Of a stretch of DNA of 18,445 nt, positions 15,028-18,445 are shown in pieces. The stretch is from positions 9,188 through 27,632 of the forward strand of contig JARGNC010000012.1 in assembly GCA_029212425.1 (NCBI GenBank), in the 5' to 3' direction. Position 1 is the stretch's first letter, and each line of letters opens with the position of its first letter. Source of the stretch: Phycisphaerales bacterium (GTDB lineage Bacteria > Planctomycetota > Phycisphaerae > Phycisphaerales > UBA1924). The position numbers were made by a program, and so were the translations under genes. Under the pieces are notes generated by a model. It saw only the letters and a program-made list of their open reading frames with translations, searched no databases and was not told the DNA's origin.

Positions 15028-16439
15028 GTAGCGTCCATGCCCTCAGTCGTCCCGGTGCTGCGAATCTCTGCGCCAGACTTCGCATATGTCGTGTACCGAT
15101 TGATGAGGATATACACCAATCGCTCCAAACCCACCCCACGCGATCCTTTGAGCAGCACCACATCCCCCGGCTTGATAGAACGAGCCACTTCCGTCATCGT
15201 GTGGTCATCGGTCGCCGTCCATCGTTCAAAGTCCGCCCCCTCTGCGGCGGCATGATACAACGGACCAACCAAAACCACGCGACCATTCACATCGCCCAAC
15301 TCGCCAACCATCGATGCATGCTCGTCGGGCCCGGACGATCCAAGCTCAAGCATGTCTCCCAGCACGACGACCTTGCTGGCATCGGAATTGATTGATTCGA
15401 AGAATGACAACGCTGCGCGGGTTGAATCCGGATTCGCGTTGTACGCATCGTTGTAGATCACGATCGGCTCGGTCTGGGTTGGCACCTCGACACGATCAAG
15501 CCGCATCTCGGGGAGCTTCGCGTTGAGCAAACCCGACGCGATCTGTCCGTCGCCCATCCCGCACGCTCGACCAACCAACACCGCCATCGCTGCGTTCGAT
15601 GCGTTGTGCGCTCCGGGAACCGGCGCACTGAACCTTGCCCCATCGAGCAGAAACTCCACGCTTTGTTCCGAGGTCACGATCTCAGTCAAACGCGAGGGGT
15701 CCAATCGTTCAACTTCACAAGGCACAGACAACGCGCCGAGCACCTGATCCAGCGGCTCGATCCCGCTTGGAACAATCCCACGCTCTATCGTGGAGAGCAG
15801 GATGCTCGCCTTCTCTGCACAGACGCCTTCGAGTGATCCGAGTTCTTCGAGATGCGCTCGACCAATCGAAGTGATCACGGCTATGTCAGGCTGCACCAAC
15901 GCCGCACGCTGAGCGATCTCGCCGTGACTCGAAGTCCCGAGCTCAAAGATCGCGAAGTCCGCATCGATCGGAGTATTGAGCACCGACATCGGGACCCCGA
16001 TCGCGTTGTTGTGACTCTTGGAGGACACCCACGCGTTGCCTTGCTCGCTGAGCACCGCGTGGACGAGCCGAGTTGTGGTGGTCTTCCCGTTGGAACCAGT
16101 GATTCCAACGACTGTTCCTTTGAGTCGTGATCGCCAGTTTGCTGCGAGCACTGTCATCGCGTCGGTCGGATCTTGAACAACCAGCGTCGGGACATGAAAC
16201 CCATCAGGAACTTTGGATGGATCGGTGATGAGACAAACCCCCGCCCCCTTCTCTTTCGCGACACTCAGGTACGCGTGCCCATCGACACGCTCGCCGACAT
16301 ACGCGACAAAGATCTGACCACGCACCAACGCTCTCGTATCGATCGATGCGCCGATTGGTGGTTCATCACCCTGCGTTGGTTCGATCAACCAACTCCCGAT
16401 CGAGGTCCAGACCGCGTTGTCCCATCCGATCCCGCTCAT
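15024..16439 (-). CDS. murF: UDP-MurNAc-tripeptide:D-alanyl-D-alanine ligase
   Basis: This 471-residue cytoplasmic ATP-dependent ligase adds D-Ala-D-Ala to UDP-MurNAc-tripeptide. Visible motifs are the N-terminal substrate domain with ASIDTRALVRGQIFVA (31-46), the P-loop GITGSNGKTTT (112-122), NNAIGVP (144-150), ELGTSSHGEI (166-175), AHLEELGSLEGVCAEKASI (195-213, which contains the Lys that binds Mg/carbamate in Mur ligases), the MurF hallmark DAYNANPDS in the C-terminal half, and GDMLELG further on. The DAYNANPDS and NNAIGVP motifs separate MurF from the other Mur ligases. ATG 16439 overlaps the murE stop codon (ATGA) and the murF stop overlaps the mraY start, so the three genes are one coupled unit. 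The C-terminal ~15 residues (AEIRSTGTTEGMDAT) are probably disordered. Confidence 0.97.
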   Translation of the reverse strand: MSGIGWDNAVWTSIGSWLIEPTQGDEPPIGASIDTRALVRGQIFVAYVGERVDGHAYLSVAKEKGAGVCLITDPSKVPDGFHVPTLVVQDPTDAMTVLAANWRSRLKGTVVGITGSNGKTTTTRLVHAVLSEQGNAWVSSKSHNNAIGVPMSVLNTPIDADFAIFELGTSSHGEIAQRAALVQPDIAVITSIGRAHLEELGSLEGVCAEKASILLSTIERGIVPSGIEPLDQVLGALSVPCEVERLDPSRLTEIVTSEQSVEFLLDGARFSAPVPGAHNASNAAMAVLVGRACGMGDGQIASGLLNAKLPEMRLDRVEVPTQTEPIVIYNDAYNANPDSTRAALSFFESINSDASKVVVLGDMLELGSSGPDEHASMVGELGDVNGRVVLVGPLYHAAAEGADFERWTATDDHTMTEVARSIKPGDVVLLKGSRGVGLERLVYILINRYTTYAKSGAEIRSTGTTEGMDAT

Positions 16440-18022
16440 GCGCTTGCCTCCGATCTGCTCCGTCGTTCGTGTAGCGCCCTGGCTGCGTGTTCCGCGTCGT
16501 CGAAATGATGCACGACCGGATTCCCCAGATGGTCCGAAAGGATCTGCTGCGCTTCGTGCCCCTTTCCTGCGATCACGATCGCGTCGCCTGCGTTTGCGTG
16601 CTCGATCGCGTATTGGATCGCTTGATCACGATTCACCTGCACCTCGACTCGTGCGCGTTGCGACTGATCGAGTCCCGCGAGCACATCGTCCACGATCCGC
16701 GATGGTTTCTCGCTCCGAGGGTTATCGCTTGTGAGCACGATCCGATCCGCACCGTTGCACGCCGCTTGTCCCATGCGTGGACGCTTTGTCCGATCTCGAT
16801 CACCACCACACCCGAATACACACCACAGGGATGCCCCTTCAGGAAGCACTCCTCTCACCGCGCCGAGCGAACTCCGGATCGAATCGTCCGAGTGCGCAAA
16901 GTCAACGAACACACTCAGATTATCACGATCGTTGCTGACGCGTTGAAGTCTTCCGCTCGGAAGATGGAGTGTTGGGAGTGCACGGATATATCCCGCGATT
17001 CTCGTTTCGGGATCAATCCCGACTTTCGCGAGCAGCACATCTGCAAGCCCCAACGAGATCACCACATTGCTCGCGTTGTAATCCCCAAAGAACGGCACAC
17101 ACGATTCAATCACTCCAATGGGGCCGGTGATCGAAACCTGCATCCCCTCCATTGTCCGATTCACAATCTCCCCATTCCACGCAGCGTCCCGATTGAGCAT
17201 CGAACATCCAAGCACATGAACCCCTGGACTGCATGCGTCCATCATGGTCTGTCCCGCGGGATCATCCATGTTGATGAGTGCCGAGCTGCCTTCAGCGAGA
17301 TAGTTGAACAGCTTTGCTTTCGCATCTGTGTAGGATTCGAGCGTCTTGTGGTAATCCAGATGATCACCGGTCAGGTTCGTAAAGCCCGCAGCGTCAATCT
17401 CCACCGCGCTCGTCCGTCCCTGATCGAGCGCATGGCTCGACACTTCCATCACACACGCTTGGCATCCATGCTCGACCATCGTCGCGAGTGTTCGGCTCAA
17501 CTCGATCGCGGGAGGGGTCGTCATGGACGCGACGCTGCGCTCTTGTCCATCATCAATCACAACAGTCCCGATCAACCCACACTTGATCCTGTGCTTGGAG
17601 TTTGGCATCACAAAATGCTTGATGATCTGCTGGGTCAGGTGCGCGATGGTGGTCTTGCCGTTGGTGCCAGTGACACCTGCGATTGCGAGTGCTTTGCTGG
17701 GATGCCCGTAGAACCGCTCCGCGAGGATCGCGCCGATCCCTGATGCGTTTGGGCTGTAGAGCAACGCCGCGTGTGATCCTGTTGGGATTGTTGCTTCAGG
17801 ATTGTCCGTCAACACCGCGACGGCGCCGGCATGGACCGCTTCGTCGATGAACTTGGCGCCCTGTTCCTTGGTCCCTGCTCGCGCGACAAACAGCGAACCA
17901 GGCAGCGCTGTGCGCGAATCTTCCGTCAGATCGCACACGCGGATCGAACGGAGATCATCAGAACCCGCCGCGTCACCAAGGCGCGTCAGTTCGATGCCAT
18001 CGATCAGTGTGTGCAGGTCCAT
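16436..18022 (-). CDS. murE: UDP-MurNAc-L-Ala-D-Glu:meso-diaminopimelate ligase
   Basis: This 528-residue cytoplasmic ligase adds the third residue of the peptidoglycan stem peptide. Motifs are DSRTALPGSLFVA (35-47), the P-loop GVTGTNGKTT (116-125), MTTP (167-170), EVSSHALDQGR (193-203), FTNLTGDHLDYH (214-225), DAKAKLF (233-239, with the Lys that becomes carbamylated), GDYNASN (313-319) and AGKGHE (485-490). DNPR at 433-436 is the signature of enzymes that choose meso-diaminopimelate over L-lysine, so a DAP-type wall is predicted. I chose ATG 18022, with GGGTGAG a few bases upstream; a TTG at 18061 would add a basic 13-residue stretch unlike the family. The gene overlaps murF by four bases. 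A gap of 130 bases separates it from queA upstream, long enough for its own promoter. Confidence 0.97.
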   Translation of the reverse strand: MDLHTLIDGIELTRLGDAAGSDDLRSIRVCDLTEDSRTALPGSLFVARAGTKEQGAKFIDEAVHAGAVAVLTDNPEATIPTGSHAALLYSPNASGIGAILAERFYGHPSKALAIAGVTGTNGKTTIAHLTQQIIKHFVMPNSKHRIKCGLIGTVVIDDGQERSVASMTTPPAIELSRTLATMVEHGCQACVMEVSSHALDQGRTSAVEIDAAGFTNLTGDHLDYHKTLESYTDAKAKLFNYLAEGSSALINMDDPAGQTMMDACSPGVHVLGCSMLNRDAAWNGEIVNRTMEGMQVSITGPIGVIESCVPFFGDYNASNVVISLGLADVLLAKVGIDPETRIAGYIRALPTLHLPSGRLQRVSNDRDNLSVFVDFAHSDDSIRSSLGAVRGVLPEGASLWCVFGCGGDRDRTKRPRMGQAACNGADRIVLTSDNPRSEKPSRIVDDVLAGLDQSQRARVEVQVNRDQAIQYAIEHANAGDAIVIAGKGHEAQQILSDHLGNPVVHHFDDAEHAARALHERRSRSEASA

Positions 18023-18152
18023 CAACTCACCCTTTCGCGCCCGCCCTCGATTGGGCCTCAATCAGCCCACTGTATCGTCCATCAGGGCCTGTTTCAGACA
18101 CATAAACACGATACCACACCCAGCCAATCCGCGGCCCAACATCCCGACAATC
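18023..18152 (-). promoter_or_regulatory. Gap between queA and murE, probable leader of the mur operon
   Basis: These 130 bases lie upstream of murE and downstream of the queA stop codon, on the same strand. They carry the ribosome binding site (GGGTGAG) for murE. I found no clear -35/-10 pair and no terminator with a U-tract, so read-through from queA and a separate promoter are both possible. A 7-base dyad, GTATCGT (18072-18078) and ACGATAC (18108-18114), is at chance level for a region of this size. Confidence 0.3.
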
Positions 18153-18445
18153 TCAAGGCAGGATCAGCATCGCGTCACCGTAGCTGAAGAACCGGTACCC
18201 ATTGTGGATCGCGTGTGCATAGATCTGCTGAACCCGCTCGATCCCCGAACAGTTGGATGCAGGATCGTCAAGCATGCTCGCGACCATCGCGATGAGTGTT
18301 GATCGTGGTAGATGAAAGTTGGTCACCATCCCGTCAACCCACTTCCAGTCATATCCCGGCGAGATCAGAATCCGAGTATCAATCGGCTGGTCAATCGATC
18401 CGCCCATGCCATGCACTCCCGCAAAGCTTTCGAGTGTCCGCGCGG
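18153..18445 (-). CDS. queA: S-adenosylmethionine:tRNA ribosyltransferase-isomerase, C-terminal part (5' end outside the window)
   Basis: The last 96 residues of QueA are visible; the frame is open to base 445 past 18000, so the gene continues off the window. QueA transfers and isomerises the ribosyl part of S-adenosylmethionine onto 7-aminomethyl-7-deazaguanine in tRNA, making epoxyqueuosine at the wobble position. Motifs are ARTLES at the visible N-terminal end (family R-x-LES), ILISPGYDWKWVDGMVTNFHL with TNFHLPRST as the hallmark, and YRFFSYGDAMLIL at the end. A GTG at 18416 is internal, not the start. The protein ends normally just after the GDAMLI motif. It is upstream of murE on the same strand; no functional link is known. 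Confidence 0.95.
   Translation of the reverse strand, partial: ARTLESFAGVHGMGGSIDQPIDTRILISPGYDWKWVDGMVTNFHLPRSTLIAMVASMLDDPASNCSGIERVQQIYAHAIHNGYRFFSYGDAMLILP

Noticed and set aside
16487..17743. A 418-codon open frame on the plus strand opposite murE
   Set aside because: It is antisense to murE, has His/Arg-rich composition typical of a shadow frame, and shows no domain.
18072..18114. Dyad GTATCGT / ACGATAC upstream of murE
   Set aside because: Seven-base arms with a 29-base spacer are at chance level and there is no U-tract.

Overview
The window looks like a piece of a planctomycete chromosome, most likely class Phycisphaerae. The main clue is the C-terminal pair of dockerin-like repeats (ADLTGDG...FD...FL, then ADFAQDG...FD...FL, ending GCP) on the truncated first gene, a tail I associate with Phycisphaerales. 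The large von Willebrand A (VWA)/DUF58 gene cluster with a secreted squalene-cyclase-like repeat protein also fits planctomycetes. Base composition is moderately GC-rich and genes are tightly packed. I saw no tRNA, rRNA, CRISPR array, insertion sequence or phage gene.

Layout: (1) 1-432 (+) is the 3' end of a gene for an exported protein with dockerin-like repeats. (2) 454-669 (-) is a 71-residue TM2-domain membrane protein, and 715-1836 (-) is a 6-phosphofructokinase. These two share a strand and are 45 bases apart. (3) 1837-1953 is a divergent control region with an 8-5-8 dyad. (4) 1954-13848 (+) is a seven-gene cluster: a DUF58 protein, a BatA-like double-anchor protein, a VWA/glutamine-amidotransferase-like protein, a very long membrane-anchored coiled-coil protein, a small secreted protein, a secreted prenyltransferase/squalene-oxidase-repeat protein, and a secreted beta-rich protein. 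Five of its six junctions overlap by four bases and the sixth has a two-base gap, so it is almost certainly one translationally coupled operon. (5) 13831-18022 (-) is murE-murF-mraY, also joined by four-base overlaps. It meets the VWA operon tail to tail with an 18-base coding overlap. (6) 18153-18445 (-) is the 3' end of queA.

How the genes work together: MurE adds the third stem-peptide residue (meso-diaminopimelate, judging from the DNPR motif), MurF adds D-Ala-D-Ala, and MraY transfers the finished precursor to the lipid carrier, so this operon makes lipid I. The VWA/DUF58 operon resembles the Bat (aerotolerance) and MoxR-associated clusters, but no MoxR ATPase and no BatD are present in the window. 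Its products should form an envelope assembly: VWA proteins and a long coiled coil anchored in the inner membrane, plus three exported partners. Its function is not known to me, and it is the best candidate here for an undescribed system. The phosphofructokinase has a hybrid active-site signature (GGDGT with PKTIDND), which points to the ATP-using branch of the mixed group III family.
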